Shown one piece after another: positions 33,106-46,028 of a stretch of DNA of 64,000 nucleotides. A program made the translations under genes and the position numbers. The stretch's first letter is position 1. Each line of letters starts with the position of its first letter. The stretch lies in the NCBI GenBank assembly GCA_026168455.1, contig CM047431.1, positions 21,698,865-21,762,864 of the forward strand, given 5' to 3'. The stretch comes from Theocolax elegans. Taxonomy: Eukaryota > Arthropoda > Insecta > Hymenoptera > Cerocephalidae. Below the pieces are notes generated by a model. That model was given only the letters and a program-made list of their open reading frames with translations. It searched no databases and had not been told where the DNA came from.

Positions 33106-33321
33106 ATGACGGAGATAATAGCTCCGACATCTCCTGAAGAGGATAACGAAAATTTATCGAAATGTTGCCATTTATTTAAAAATCTGATGTATTTACCAAA
33201 ATCGAAAAACGTTCCTTTAAAAGAAACACTGCATGGACGAAGAAAGTTTATCTACCTAACTACAATTAATATTTATTATGATAATAATATTACTGTATTT
33301 AAATTATTTATTTTGAAATAA
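33106..33321 (+). CDS. Short unknown reading frame upstream of FANCM exon
   Basis: 71 codons, ATG in fair context (GTGAAATGA). The first 45 codons have coding-like composition (TSPEEDNENLSKCCHLF), then the frame turns AT-rich. It starts 13 bases after the MITE edge and lies 125 bases before the FANCM acceptor. It could be a chance frame, an alternative first exon, or a fragment of another gene. No domain was recognised. Confidence 0.2.
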   Translation: MTEIIAPTSPEEDNENLSKCCHLFKNLMYLPKSKNVPLKETLHGRRKFIYLTTINIYYDNNITVFKLFILK

Positions 33322-33444
33322 TCTTAATTTATCTTTAACATATATTTTAACATTCCATTTAAAAGAAAATATTTTATAGATGTTTATTACTAACTAGTAT
33401 TACTAAAAAAAACCACATATCGCATATATTATCTACTCTTACAG

Positions 33445-33669
33445 GTTATTCAAAATTTACTTATATCAAAGGTTGAACTAAGGGACGACACATCACCAGA
33501 TATTATTCCTTATATAAATGAAAGATCGATTGAAAAGATAATCGTTGGTTTAAGTAAAGAACAAAGTGTCATTAGAGATAAATATATTAGTATTATGGAT
33601 CCTTTTATAAGAATCTTAATATCGAATAATGTTATTCAAGGAAATGTATCAAATATAACTAAAGGAAGG
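33445..33669 (+). CDS. FANCM: FANCM-family DNA helicase, internal exon
   Basis: 75 codons, open throughout, between an acceptor (TCTTACAG, ends 33444) and a donor (AGG|GTAATT). It reads VIQNLLISKVELRDDTSPDI, then IPYINERSIEKIIVGLSKEQ and MDPFIRILISNNVI. This matches the FANCM/Mph1/Hef helicase segment after motif III (SATPG), where the family has a conserved VI.NLLI..(I/V)E.R..(D)(T/S)SPDI.PY...R..E...V. FANCM is an ATP-dependent branch-point translocase that acts at stalled forks and interstrand crosslinks. No stop or frameshift is seen. Earlier exons (Walker A, DEAH) are not in the window. Family recognised by eye. Confidence 0.82.
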
Positions 33670-33736
33670 GTAATTAGTCAACTATTATATTTAAAAATTT
33701 TAATTTCATAAGGAGATACGATATTTGTTAATATAT

Positions 33737-35812
33737 CTACTATACCGACATTAGTAATGCACAATTGTTATGTATTGCTCCTACATTCTTTAGGGCATAA
33801 AAATAAACGAAATGCATGTTTGCAATATTTTTGAAAAATGAAAGATAAACGTAACCTAATCTACTTGAAAAACGACTATAATTTTTTTTAATTTCATTAA
33901 AACTGGATAGATTTATGTAAAACCATGAGTCAGCGTATAATCTAAGAATATTAGAAAATATTAGAGAACCACACAAAACAATTATAAATCTGTTAAAGGT
34001 GAAAAAGTTGAAAAATCACCATAATTTGCCACTCAACGATGCTAAATCCAGGGTGAATCGCACGAGATTTTTTAGCGGTTTCAACCCCGCGATCGGTGTA
34101 TCCCACCACGTAGATTTTACGCCTATTTGCGCAAGGAAATACCATGTTTTACGAAGCTTCCATACGTATAATTATAAATATATTTTTATATAAGTAAATT
34201 CTGATAATACGAATTTATCCGCATACAGAGAGGGCGAAATAATTGAAATTAAACTTATTTCACAAAACTATTTTTAAAAAGAAAATAATTATGGTGCCAT
34301 ATACTGTCAACCTTTCTAATGACATTTCATATTTTTTTGCTATTATTTCGTGTGCTATAGCAAACTCTTTAAACTGCATTAATCAAATTACTATGTTTCA
34401 AGTAATTTTTTGTGTAGTGCTACTTTGCATTACTTTTTCGTTAAAAAGTTATTACACCTTAACCACGCTTTTTTTGTACATGCAAATATTATCAAAGTTT
34501 AATAAGGTCAGTAAAAAATTTTAAATACTTCTAGTATCTTTTGGTGTGCTCTAATTTTCAAATTTTTAACTCTAACGCATTTATGATTGATTTGGACAGA
34601 TATTGTATATTCTCTAATATTGTTAGATTGTATGCTGATTCACGGTTTTGCATATAACTATCTCATTTTTACGAAATTTGGAAAAATTATAGTTGGTTTA
34701 CAAGATTAGGTTATGTTTAGGAGTTTATTTTTCATGTTTTGACAATTCTACAACACAATATTGAGTTTGCTATCTTTCATTTACATATAGAATAACTGCA
34801 TTACCAGTGTTGCAATATTTTTGAAAAATGAAAGATAAACGTAACCTATCTACTTGAAAAACGACTATAATTTTTTTAATTTCATTAAAACTGGATAGAT
34901 TTATGTAAAACCATGAGTCAGCGTATAATCTAAGAATATTAGAAATATTAGAGAACCACACAAAACAATTATAAATCTGTTAAAGGTGAAAAAGTTGAAA
35001 AATCACCATAATTTGCCACTCAACGATGCTAAATCCAGGGTGAATCGCACGAGATTTTTTAGCGGTTTCAACCCCGCGATCGGTGTATCCCACCACGTAG
35101 ATTTTACGCCTATTTGCGCAAGGAAATACCATGTTTTACGAAGCTTCCATACGTATAATTATAAATATATTTTTTATATAAGTAAATTCTGATAATACGA
35201 ATTTATCCGCATACAGAGAGGGCGAAATAATTGAAATTAAACTTATTTCACAAAACTATTTTTAAAAAGAAAATAATTATGGTGCCATATACTGTCAACC
35301 TTTCTAATGACATTTCATATTTTTTTGCTATTATTTCGTGTGCTATAGCAAACTCTTTAAACTGCATTAATCAAATTACTATGTTTCAAGTAATTTTTTG
35401 TGTAGTGCTACTTTGCATTACTTTTTCGTTAAAAAGTTATTACACCTTAACCACGCTTTTTTTGTACATGCAAATATTATCAAAGTTTAATAAGGTCAGT
35501 AAAAAATTTTAAATACTTCTAGTATCTTTTGGTGTGCTCTAATTTTCAAATTTTTAACTCTAACGCATTTATGATTGATTTGGACAGATATTGTATATTC
35601 TCTAATATTGTTAGATTGTATGCTGATTCACGGTTTTGCATATAACTATCTCATTTTTACGAAATTTGGAAAAATTATAGTTGGTTTACAAGATTAGGTT
35701 ATGTTTAGGAGTTTATTTTTCATGTTTTGACAATTCTACAACACAATATTGAGTTTGCTATCTTTCATTTACATATAGAATAACTGCATTACCAGTGTTG
35801 GTATAGTAAAGA
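33737..35812. mobile_element. Palindromic element in FANCM intron, tandemly duplicated
   Basis: Ends are ACTATACCGACATTAGTAAT on the left (from 33739) and its imperfect reverse complement on the right (ending near 35812). A 990-bp internal unit is present twice (33821-34810 and 34811-35800), almost identical; the unit itself has inverted arms of about 160 bp. Each unit contains the same 93-codon hydrophobic frame (34243-34524 and 35231-35512), which I read as element sequence since no family was recognised. The insertion lies wholly between the two FANCM exons. Confidence 0.75.
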
Positions 35813-35870
35813 CGATTACGGGTACGACATTCCCCTTAGATCTTATTGTTTCAATTTATTTATTTTTCAG

Positions 35871-36024
35871 ATATTTATGTTAATGAAACAATTTGAAAAC
35901 AGACACCCAAAAGGAAACAATCATGGAATAATTATGAAGTCTTTAAATATACTGCTTACAATGTACCATGCATACGAGCTTTTGGTCAAACATGGATTAA
36001 GAGCATTTTATAATTTTTATTCAA
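35871..36024 (+). CDS. FANCM: FANCM-family DNA helicase, next exon
   Basis: 154 bases, 51 codons plus one base, between TTATTTTTCAG and the donor A|GTATGT. It joins in phase to the previous exon (...NITKGR + IFMLMKQFENRHP). It reads through NHGIIMKSLNILLTMYHAYE and LLVKHGLRAFYNFYS, the helical insert of FANCM/Mph1/Hef proteins in which a (L/I)..(M/L)YH(A/G)YELL..(H/M)G(L/M)R..Y.F pattern is conserved. The intron is 2.2 kb and carries the palindromic element. Later exons (helicase C-terminal half, nuclease-like ERCC4 region) were not found up to 37 kb; they may lie further on or the copy may be partial. Confidence 0.82.
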
Positions 36025-37200
36025 GTATGTGTTTTACTTTTATTTATTATGACATAGATACTTTCATCATAAAAATTTTTTTTGGGAGGAGTGGGGATTT
36101 GATCTTTATTACCCCTCCTTCCTATGTAACATTCGTATACTCAACCGCCGCGCGGGCCAATCGGAGCGTAGCTCTACTGTGCAAACTCGAATACCCGGTA
36201 CAAGATAGAATCACTGACTCCAATATTGCTGGCGTATACCCCCATGTCACTACCGGCGAATATGTATACGTGCGCGCGTTCTACGTAAGTATATTCGAGT
36301 GTATATGTGCGCGTGCGTCGTATATATGTACATTCTATATACCTCCGTATACCTTAATACGCATACATTAGCATACATTAGGTGTACAGGGCTCATACTT
36401 TTTTCGCACTATCCCCCTTGCACTGCATGCTCTCCCAACATCTCACCGACGGTTGCCCACTCGCCACGCACGTAACACTCTCGTTGCTCGAGTGATTCCC
36501 CCTTTCCCGCGCACCTCGCCCGGTGCCTGGTTCCCCTGTGTACGACTGCAAGGTGGGAAGCACCCGGGCTCCTACAAATGATTGTACGAAGGTGTTCAAG
36601 CGTGCGAGCATCAGCGCACCACTTGTTAGGGCGCCGCCTAACCTTCCGTCGTGTTTACGTCGGCATCGAGTATGCTGGATACTGTGTGATGACCTGGGCT
36701 CGGTAATTAGTCCACGATACCTCTCGGCCTTTGTCGGGCTCATCTCATCATACATACATTCACTGGGTATCAGACCCGTGGTTTCTCCGCTTTCATCGCG
36801 CTAAAACATACCCGTACCGCGGGTATTAGTAATATTATACATGTATCGGTGCACGTCGGTCTGCTGGCGCGGGATCCACTACCTGCGATTCGCGATTGCG
36901 ATCTAAATGTTTAAAATATGTATGTATATGACTTGTATTTACAAGTATTGTATTGTGCGTTGTGTATACTACTAGATATTACTATATATTACTAGATATT
37001 ACTATATATTACTAGATTTTAATATATATTACTAGATTTTAAATTGTTTAATTATATAATAATTATATTTTTATTTATACTAAGATTATTGTAAAAATTT
37101 ATATTTTTGAATTTTATTTTATTATATCAAGTCAAATTATTTATAAATTGTTTATATTTTAAATTTAATACATACGTACCTTTTTCGTATTAGTGTGTCA
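36025..37200. other. GC-rich then AT-rich stretch, unassigned
   Basis: 36110-36900 is CpG-rich with no sustained, recognisable protein; the 120-codon minus-strand frame at 36393-36755 resembles nothing I know. It could be the LTR or leader of the gypsy-type remnant to the right, or a promoter region. Between 36967 and 37040 the 20-base phrase TACTAGATATTACTATATAT is repeated. No matching LTR copy is seen downstream. Confidence 0.35.
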
Positions 37201-37220
37201 AATTGGCGGGATACTTACAT

Positions 37221-37330
37221 GTATATAAAGGGCCTAAGTCCCATGTTTTGTATTCAGTTCCTTTCCTGGAAACGACACATAACGTAAGGACCGACTTATA
37301 TAATTTTAAATACAATTTTTTTATTTTTTC
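37221..37330 (+). promoter_or_regulatory. TATA-type promoter before gypsy-like remnant
   Basis: TATATAAAGGGCC at about 37220-37232 lies about 35 bases upstream of TTTTGTATTCAGTTCC, an initiator-like TCAGT. This would suit an LTR promoter, but the LTR borders cannot be fixed. Confidence 0.4.
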
Positions 37331-37539
37331 ACACCATCCTTCCTAATTGTCTTATAAAAAGAACGTTGTAATACACATTACAAGGGCAAAGTTTTGATTG
37401 TACTGGTAATTACATAAGACAACCATTGCTTTCACATGGACAATTATATATTGCATTATCAAGAAGTGAAAATGTTATCAATATATACTGTCACGTCCGA
37501 GACGCCACCTATTTACTCGGACAAAACTCAAAATAATAT

Positions 37540-38334
37540 TTTTACTGAATTACGTTTTTCCGATATACTCTCCTATTCCTTCAATTCCTTACTAATAAAA
37601 CCAACAACCAAATTAAAATATACAAGTTCCCTTCTGTTAAAGAAAACTATTATGAAAATTATGACACTAAACCAAATTCTAATCATCACTCTAAGCAAAA
37701 TGCGCAAATAAAAGTTAGCACGCGGAAACATCTCGAAAATAATTATCCGCCTAGAACAAGACCATTCAGAACGTTTCATATCGACAACTCACACGCTTTG
37801 ATAACGCCCATACGTGATCTATCTATCAAAGACGCATCCGAAATTATTCCTAAATTCGACGGAACTAATCTATACGTGAGCAAATTCACTAGCGCTTGTA
37901 GAGACGTTGTCTCTATGATGTCTAATATAAATCAAGAGAGCTTCATCAAATTAATTAAACTGCGATTGAAGGTTGACGCGTTGAAAGATTTTGATGGCAA
38001 AAATTTTATTACTATTGAAGAAATAATCAAGAAACAAGAAAAAAATGAAAGTGTCTTAGCTCTCTCGAACAGAATAAAAGCTATAGATAAAGACTATGAA
38101 GCCGCATTAAAGAGAACAAGTTTACTTCCAACGAATTTTACCAAAAAGTTCGAGGAAGGCAAGATATTGATTTTGACTCGCGGTCCATCCGACTTCATTA
38201 AATCTCGCATCGATCAAGCTAAAACCTTTGACCACGCAATTGCCAAGACAGTTAAACTAGAGAAAGAATACGCATGCCATATACCTCTTGACGCCACTCA
38301 TAAATCAAGGATTAACGTGGTTAAATCCTCATAA
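37540..38334 (+). pseudogene. gypsy-type gag-like protein
   Basis: A frame open from about 37540 without an obvious ATG; the clear part starts at 37798 and runs 178 codons. It reads IPKFDGTNLYVSKFTSACRD, FIKLIKLRLKVDALKDF and LTRGPSDFIKSRIDQ. An (I/V)P.F.G....L..F...C start and a KL.. L...A follow-up are seen in capsid domains of insect Ty3/gypsy elements. Just past the stop (38332-38334), CDVCGKNNH begins a CCHC knuckle that is cut by a stop. Lysine- and glutamate-rich helices suit a capsid. The element is degraded; no function is expected. Confidence 0.65.
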
Positions 38335-38399
38335 ATGGAACCTTGCGATGTCTGCGGAAAAAATAACCACTAAACAATTAGATGCTGGTTCAATTTTTA

Positions 38400-39700
38400 G
38401 GGCTCACTAGCAACTATAGACACATGGCTAAACCACTAAATAATTTATTTGATAAAAATAAACTTTTGACTTGAAGCGACGAAGCACAAGAAGCATTTGA
38501 AATATTTAGAGACAAATTATGTGAACCACCAGTTCTCATACATCCGAATTTCGAAGAAAAATTTCACTTTACTATTGACGCATCGGGTTACGCCATTGAT
38601 GCTGTACTTAAAATCTTAAAATCCGAGCTAAACCAATCAACACATTTTCGAAATACAAGAATTCGAATATTAATTTCGGCAAGTTACTAATTCCCTCGAA
38701 TATCAACACTATTAAGCATAGCATGACGACCCATACGAGAGCCGGCAGGTTACCCAGTTCTAAATATAAAGATGCTATAAAAAGATTGCTACCTAAAAGA
38801 TACAAGAGAATCAATCATAAAAATGCCACGAATCCAAATCACTCACGCGCGAACAACAACACTGAACTACACAACGCTTCAAAAGACTACATAAATTTTG
38901 GTCCGCAAGACTACCTCGAGGCAGCGCCACGGACCTCGCATGATGAAAGCGAAAACGAGAGCTCGCCAGTCCTGGAGAAAAGTGGTAAAAACAAAGTTAA
39001 TGAAAACACTGCTTATTCGACAAAATCTCTCGATGAAAACAAGCAAAATTTACCTGGTTCATTAACTGCCTCGGTAAATATTAGAGAAAGAAGTTTTCAT
39101 GAACAAGACCATTGTAGCAACTCTGATGACGAATCAACATCTGCAAAAAATCTATTTTATAACTTATTAGACACGAGTAACTTATTTAACAATTCTACTT
39201 ATCATAAAACTAATAATATTGTTTCCTGTCGAGAACAACTTTTTATGCGCAAGGACAATTACACATATTTCAATTCTACGCTCGGTGAAACTCTAGACAC
39301 CGGAGCTGAACAATGATTAAAAATAAACAATTTACCAAAATTAAGAAATTTAACTATCGGAGAACCATACGTGGTAGAAGATGACAAGAATTTTTATTTT
39401 ATTCTACCAATAAGAAGACAAAAAAAGCAAAGCGTATCGAGTATTTTAACTATCTGAAATTGTTTATTTAAGAAATTGAGCGATATTATGTTAGCTAAAC
39501 GGCAAAAACTCTTTAGCATTGGAAAGAGTAAACATATGGATCCCTTTATTAAAATAATTACTTGCAATAATATTATTCAACAACCTCTCGAATCTCAGAG
39601 AAAAGATTTAATTACAGAATATTATTGTCTAGTGCACGAGGGCACAAAGGAGTAAATAAAACTTATAACTGAATTAAACATTATTTTTATTGGCGTAGAT
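38400..39700 (+). pseudogene. gypsy-type pol remnants (RT end, RNase H, integrase)
   Basis: Shortly after the gag knuckle the sequence drops into the end of the RT and the RNase H domain: YRHMAKPLNNLF, a stop in place of a tryptophan codon, AQEAFEIFRDKL and FTIDASGYAI (38400-38620). So protease and most of RT are deleted. The frame 38723-39316 (197 codons) is a polar, Asn/Ser-rich linker. Further on (about 39620-39740) LVHEGTK...KHYFYWRRLKL...FLKR looks like the HHCC zinc-binding start of integrase, broken by stops. The 3' end is duplicated (see 39401-41352). It is old and non-functional. Confidence 0.65.
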
Positions 39701-41352
39701 TAAAACTAGATCTATCAGAATTTTTGAAACGTGCAGAACTTGTTAAATTAAAAAGACATTTCAAATTAAAACCAAACGAAAATTAGCTATAACAGATTTA
39801 ACAGTAAATATTAGACACCGCAGTAAACATTTTAATGGCAAAACAAAAAATTATATTTTATTATAACAAAAGAGTTAAACCAAAGTAAATTAGAACTGGT
39901 GATTAAGTTCGGTTGCAAGTAGGACCCAAACCTAAAACATTACGACGTTAAAATTAAAATTTCACGTACCCGTACAAAAATGGTAAACAGTATTAATAAA
40001 GTGAATACTATACATATACATATACATATAAATTGATCAATCGGTACTTATGCCGACAAATTCTTACCGGAAATGGGAATTGTGCTTACTTTGGGGTAAT
40101 TATGCCGACGTCAGCATAATTCCACCGAAAATTCAACCATGTATCCGTACTTATGCCGACACACAAAAAATCGGAAAATTATCTTTGTGAGCCCCGCTTT
40201 GACGTTATAATATTAATGAAGGATTGAAGCTATAACGTCTTTCGAGGTGCCGGAGGCCTCCGGCACTTCGAATGAGGTTATAACTTCAATCCTTCATTAA
40301 TATTATAAGGTCAAAGTATGCTTTTTTTACCCGTGAGGGGTATTTAGGTATTTGGGTTATTGGTTTTTTATGCATTATTCTACCAATAAGAAGACAAAAA
40401 AAGCAAAGCGTATCGAGTATTTTAACTATCTGAAATTGTTTATTTAAGAAATTGAGCGATATTATGTTAGCTAAACGGCAAAAACTCTTTAGCATTGGAA
40501 AGAGTAAACATATGGATCCCTTTATTAAAATAATTACTTGCAATAATATTATTCAACAACCTCTCGAATCTCAGAGAAAAGATTTAATTACAGAATATTA
40601 TTGTCTAGTGCACGAGGGCACAAAGGAGTAAATAAAACTTATAACTGAATTAAACATTATTTTTATTGGCGTAGATTAAAACTAGATCTATCAGAATTTT
40701 TGAAACGTGCAGAACTTGTTAAATTAAAAAGACATTTCAAATTAAAACCAAACGAAAATTAGCTATAACAGATTTAACAGTAAATATTAGACACCGCAGT
40801 AAACATTTTAATGGCAAAACAAAAAATTATATTTTATTATAACAAAAGAGTTAAACCAAAGTAAATTAGAACTGGTGATTAAGTTCGGTTGCAAGTAGGA
40901 CCCAAACCTAAAACATTACGACGTTAAAATTAAAATTTCACGTACCCGTACAAAAATGGTAAACAGTATTAATAAAGTGAATACTATACATATACATATA
41001 CATATAAATTGATCAATCGGTACTTATGCCGACAAATTCTTACCGGAAATGGGAATTGTGCTTACTTTGGGGTAATTATGCCGACGTCAGCATAATTCCA
41101 CCGAAAATTCAACCATGTATCCGTACTTATGCCGACACACAAAAAATCGGAAAATTATCTTTGTGAGCCCCGCTTTGACGTTATAATATTAATGAAGGAT
41201 TGAAGCTATAACGTCTTTCGAGGTGCCGGAGGCCTCCGGCACTTCGAATGAGGTTATAACTTCAATCCTTCATTAATATTATAAGGTCAAAGTATGCTTT
41301 TTTTACCCGTGAGGGGTATTTAGGTATTTGGGTTATTGGTTTTTTATGCATT
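39401..41352. repeat. 976-bp tandem duplication
   Basis: Two copies, 39401-40376 and 40377-41352, identical by eye. Each runs from ATTCTACCAATAAGAAGACA through decayed integrase sequence, a (TACATA)n run, GTACTTATGCCGAC phrases and a large hairpin. The exact period and apparent identity imply a very recent duplication or an assembly artefact. Confidence 0.92.
40200..40312. repeat. Long hairpin, GTGCCGGAGGCCTCCGGCAC core
   Basis: A perfect 20-base palindrome sits at the tip. Outer arms ATAATATTAATGAAGGATTG and CAATCCTTCATTAATATTAT pair as well. The same structure recurs at 41176-41288. Nearby GTACTTATGCCGAC motifs and an inverted ATAAGTACCGAT near 41440 suggest it belongs to a small DNA element. 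Confidence 0.8.
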
Positions 41353-42711
41353 ATTCTATCAATTAATATTCTCCTCCTTATATCTGAGTCGTTACATATG
41401 TTTTATAACCTTAAAACACCAAGATAACACGTAGTGTCACCATAAGTACCGATACTGGTGTTTACATATATATCCATATGATATATACAATGGGTTAAAA
41501 ATTAAATATATTAATTATTGCATGTTTAAGATAATTCTATTATAAACAATTAAATATATTAATTATTGCATTTTTAAGATAATTCTATTTTTATACTTAT
41601 TTATATTTTAATTACACCTTTTTATAAGTAATTTATACTCCATAATAGTTTTCTGCAATTGAAAGTACTCAAATCAAAAACACCTTTCAAAAAGGTGTCA
41701 AAACCCGCAAGTATATGTGTTATTCTAATCAAACTTTGAAAATTGTTATCTGATAAATAAAATTGTTATTTGTCTGATAAATTTTAAAGTATAAGATAAA
41801 AATATCTTTGATTCTAATTCCCATATTTTCTCTACTTATTTATATTTTCATTACACCTTTTCTATATCTAACTTATATTCCATAATATTTTTCTGCAATT
41901 GAAAGTATTCAATTCGAAAACACCTTCCAAGAAGGTGTCAAAACCCGCAAGTATTGTGCTATTCTAATCAAACTTTGAAAATTGTTATCTGATAAATAAA
42001 TTCTGCAATTCAATCTGACATTGTTATCTGATAAATAAATAATTTTAATTTCTAACTACCTTATTTTATCTATTTCTTTGAATTTTAATGAAACATTTTT
42101 ATAAATATTACGAAAATTTCGTATAAAAAATTTCTGCAATTGAAAGAATTGAAATCAAACTGAAATCGACAAGTATTTTGAATCGGACCATAAATTTATA
42201 TTTTATATAAACATTTTTATATATATTACATAAACTTCGTAAAAAGTTTCTGCAATTGAAAGCACTGAAATCAAACTGTAATCGACAAGTATTTTGAACC
42301 ATGCAAAAATTTCTACCAATCTGAATACAGATTTTTTTATATGAAAAGTATCTTACACTATTATTTTTCATTTCTGGCCCTCACATGTTTTACAGTAATA
42401 AATAAATAATATTCGAATGATATTAATTTGTGCAAAATTAATTTCTGCAATACTAATAAAATGGACATTTCTTTTTTATTCTTTTAAATAATAAAATAAT
42501 ACTTGCACCACCGTTGGTTAAACGCTTCATATATGTGTTAATTCTGACTTACTGTTGTATTCCTTTACATTTATGAAAGTATATAATACCGTGAAGAAAC
42601 TGCAATGAGTAATAATATATAAATATTGCAATACTATCTGGCAATTTTAATATCCTACATTACCAATGATAAAATAGACATCATTATTTTTATCTAATAA
42701 AGTTCCCAAAA

Positions 42712-42869
42712 GAGGCCTGCGATGGCTTGGTCGGTAGGGCGACGGACTCGTAATCTGGAGGTCCCAGGTTTGATTCCCGGCCCCGGCCGATTGATACAAG
42801 CACCACTAGCGAATGTATTTTCAACAAGTGCTTTCTTCACCAAGACATCGTATGACCTACGTCGCTGAT
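42712..42869 (+). mobile_element. tRNA-derived SINE, copy 2
   Basis: The head GAGGCCTGCGATGGCTTGGT includes an A box (TGGCTTGGTCGG, 42723-42734) and a B box (GGTTTGATTCC, 42767-42777), then a tRNA-unrelated body shared with copy 1 (CACTTGTTGAAAATACATTC on copy 1, reverse complement here) up to CGTCGCTGAT, where similarity stops. The loop CTCGTAA between CGGA and TCTG is a CGT anticodon loop, so a threonine tRNA ancestor is likely. It sits near the centre of the large palindrome. Confidence 0.8.
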
Positions 42870-45308
42870 TAACAAGTTTTCCTTAGTAGTTATGTAAAAT
42901 AATTATTATTTCACTTATCTAGGGATATACAATCTACATGATTTTACCAATTAATTAATTAATTAATAAGATAAAAGCTAAGATATATGTAATTATTTAT
43001 AAAATGTAACATCAGTTAATATAGTCAGAATTAACACATATATGAAGCGTTTAACCAACGGTGGTGCAAGTATTATTTTATTACTTAAAAGAATAAAAAA
43101 GAAATGTCCATTTTATTAGTATTGCAGAAATTAATTTTGCACAAATTAATATCATTCGAATATTATTTATTTATTACTGTAAAACATGTGAGGGCCAGAA
43201 ATGAAAAATAATAGTGTAAGATACTTTTCATATAAAAAAATCTGTATTCAGATTGGTAGAAATTTTTGCATGGTTCAAAATACTTGTCGATTACAGTTTG
43301 ATTTCAGTGCTTTCAATTGCAGAAACTTTTTACGAAGTTTAAGTAATATATATAAAAATGTTTATATAAAATATAAATTTATGGTACGATTCAAAATACT
43401 TGTCGATTTCAGTTTGATTTCAATTCTTTCAATTGCAGAAATTTTTTATACGAAATTTTCGTAATATTTATAAAAATGTTTCATTAAAATTCAAAGAAAT
43501 AGATAAAATAAGGTAGTTAGAAATTAAAATTATTTATTTATCAGATAACAATGTCAGATTGAATTGCAGAATTTATTTATCAGATAACAATTTTCAAAGT
43601 TTGATTAGAATAGCACAATACTTGCGGGTTTTGACACCTTCTTGGAAGGTGTTTTCGAATTGAATACTTTCAATTGCAGAAAAATATTATGGAATATAAG
43701 TTAGATATAGAAAAGGTATAATAAAAATATAAAGAAGTAGAGAAAATATGGGAATTAGAATCAAAGATATTTTTATCTTATACTTTAAAATTTATCAGAC
43801 AGATAACAATTTTATTTATCAGATAACAATTTTCAAAGTTTGATTAGAATAACACATATACTTGCGGGTTTTGACACCTTTTTGAAAGGTGTTTTTGATT
43901 TGAGTACTTTCAATCGCAGAAAACTATTATGGAGTATAAATTACTTATAAAAAGGTGTAATTAAAATATAAATAAGTATAAAAATAGAATTATCTTAAAA
44001 ATGCAATAATTAATATATTTAATTGTTTATAATAGAATTATCTTAAAAATGCTAACACATATACTGCGGGTTTTGACACCTTTTTGAAAGGTGTTTTTGA
44101 TTTGAGTACTTTCAATTGCAGAAAACTATTATGGAGTATAAATTACTTATAAAAAGGTGTAATTAAAATATAAATAAGTATAAAAATAGAATTATCTTAA
44201 AAATGCTAACACATATACTTGCGGGTTTTGACACCTTCTTGGAAGGTGTTTTCGAATTGAATACTTTCAATTGCAGAAATTTTTTATACGAAATTTTCGT
44301 AATATTTATAAAAATGTTTCATTAAAATTCAAAGAAATAGATAAAATAAGGTAGTTAGAAATTAAAATTATTTATTTATCAGATAACAATTTTCAAAGTT
44401 TGATTAGAATAGCACAATACTTGCGGGTTTTGACACCTTTTTGAAAGGTGTTTTTGATTTGAGTACTTTCAATTGCAGAAACTTTTTACGAAGTTTAAGT
44501 AATATATAAAAATGTTTATATAAAATATAAATTTATGGTACGATTCAAAATACTTGTCGATTTCAGTTTGATTTCAATTCTTTCAATTGCAGAAACTTTT
44601 TACGAAGTTTAAGTAATATATATAAAAATGTTTATAAAATATAAATTTATGGTACGATTCAAAATACTTGTCGATTTCAGTTTGATTTCAATTCTTTCAA
44701 TTGCAGAAAAATATTATGGAATATAAGTTAGATATAGAAAAGGTGTAATAAAAATATAAATAAGTATAAAAATAGAATTATCTTAAACATGCAATAATTA
44801 ATATATTTAATTGTTTATAATAGAATTATCTTAAAAATGCAATAATTAATATATTTAATTGTTTATAATAGAATTATCTTAAAAATGCAATAATTAATAT
44901 ATTTAATTGTTTATAATAGAATTATCTTAAAAATGCTAACACATATACTTGCGGGTTTTGACACCTTTTTGAAAGGTGTTTTTGATTTGAGTACTTTCAA
45001 TCGCAGAAAACTATTATGGAGTATAAATTACTTATAAAAAGGTGTAATTAAAATATAAATAAGTAGAGAAAATATGGGAATTAGAATCAAAGATTTTTAT
45101 CTTATACTTTAAAATTTATCAGACAGATAACAATTTTATTTATCAGATAACAATTTTCAAAGTTTGATTAGAATAACACATATACTTGCGGGTTTTGACA
45201 CCTTCTTGGAAGGTGTTTTCGAATTGAATACTTTCAATTGCAGAAAACTATTATGGAGTATAAATTACTTATAAAAAGGTGTAATTAAAATATAAATAAG
45301 TATAAAAA

Positions 45309-46028
45309 TAGAATTATCTTAAAAATGCAATAATTAATATATTTAATTGTTTATAATAGAATTATCTTAAAAATGCAATAATTAATATATTTAATTGTTT
45401 ATAATAGAATTATCTTAAACATGCAATAATTAATATATTTAATTGTTTATAATAGAATTATCTTAAAAATGCAATAATTAATATATTTAATTGTTTATAA
45501 TAGAATTATCTTAAACATGCAATAATTAATATATTTAATTGTTTATAATAGAATTATCTTAAACATGCAATAATTAATATATTTAATTGTTTATAATAGA
45601 ATTATCTTAAACATGCAATAATTAATATATTTAATTGTTTATAATAGAATTATCTTAAAAATGCAATAATTAATATATTTAATTGTTTATAATAGAATTA
45701 TCTTAAACATGCAATAATTAATATATTTAATTGTTTATAATAGAATTATCTTAAAAATGCAATAATTAATATATTTAATTGTTTATAATAGAATTATCTT
45801 AAAAATGCAATAATTAATATATTTAATTGTTTATAATAGAATTATCTTAAACATGCAATAATTAATATATTTAATTGTTTATAATAGAATTATCTTAAAC
45901 ATGCAATAATTAATATATTTAATTGTTTATAATAGAATTATCTTAAAAATGCAATAATTAATATATTTAATTGTTTATAATAGAATTATCTTAAAAATGC
46001 AATAATTAATATATTTAATTGTTTATAA
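45309..46028. repeat. 48-bp minisatellite, 15 units
   Basis: The unit is AGAATTATCTTAAAAATGCA followed by ATAATTAATATATTTAATTG and TTTATAAT; 15 copies at a strict 48-bp step. Two variants (TTAAAAATGC and TTAAACATGC) are interspersed. Shorter runs occur at about 44760-44935 and 48550-48690. Nearly pure AT. Confidence 0.92.

Noticed and set aside
34243..34524. 93-codon hydrophobic frame, identical at 35231-35512
   Set aside because: Part of a duplicated palindromic element inside the FANCM intron; identity is due to the 990-bp duplication. It looks membrane-like, but no receptor family motif is visible.
36393..36755. 120-codon minus-strand frame
   Set aside because: In CpG-rich sequence where stops are rare; no recognisable motif and no repeat or splice support.
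42712..42790. Functional tRNA-Thr gene
   Set aside because: A and B boxes and a CGT loop are present, but the acceptor stem and 3' end do not close; a non-tRNA body follows and a second copy with an A-tail exists, so it is a SINE.
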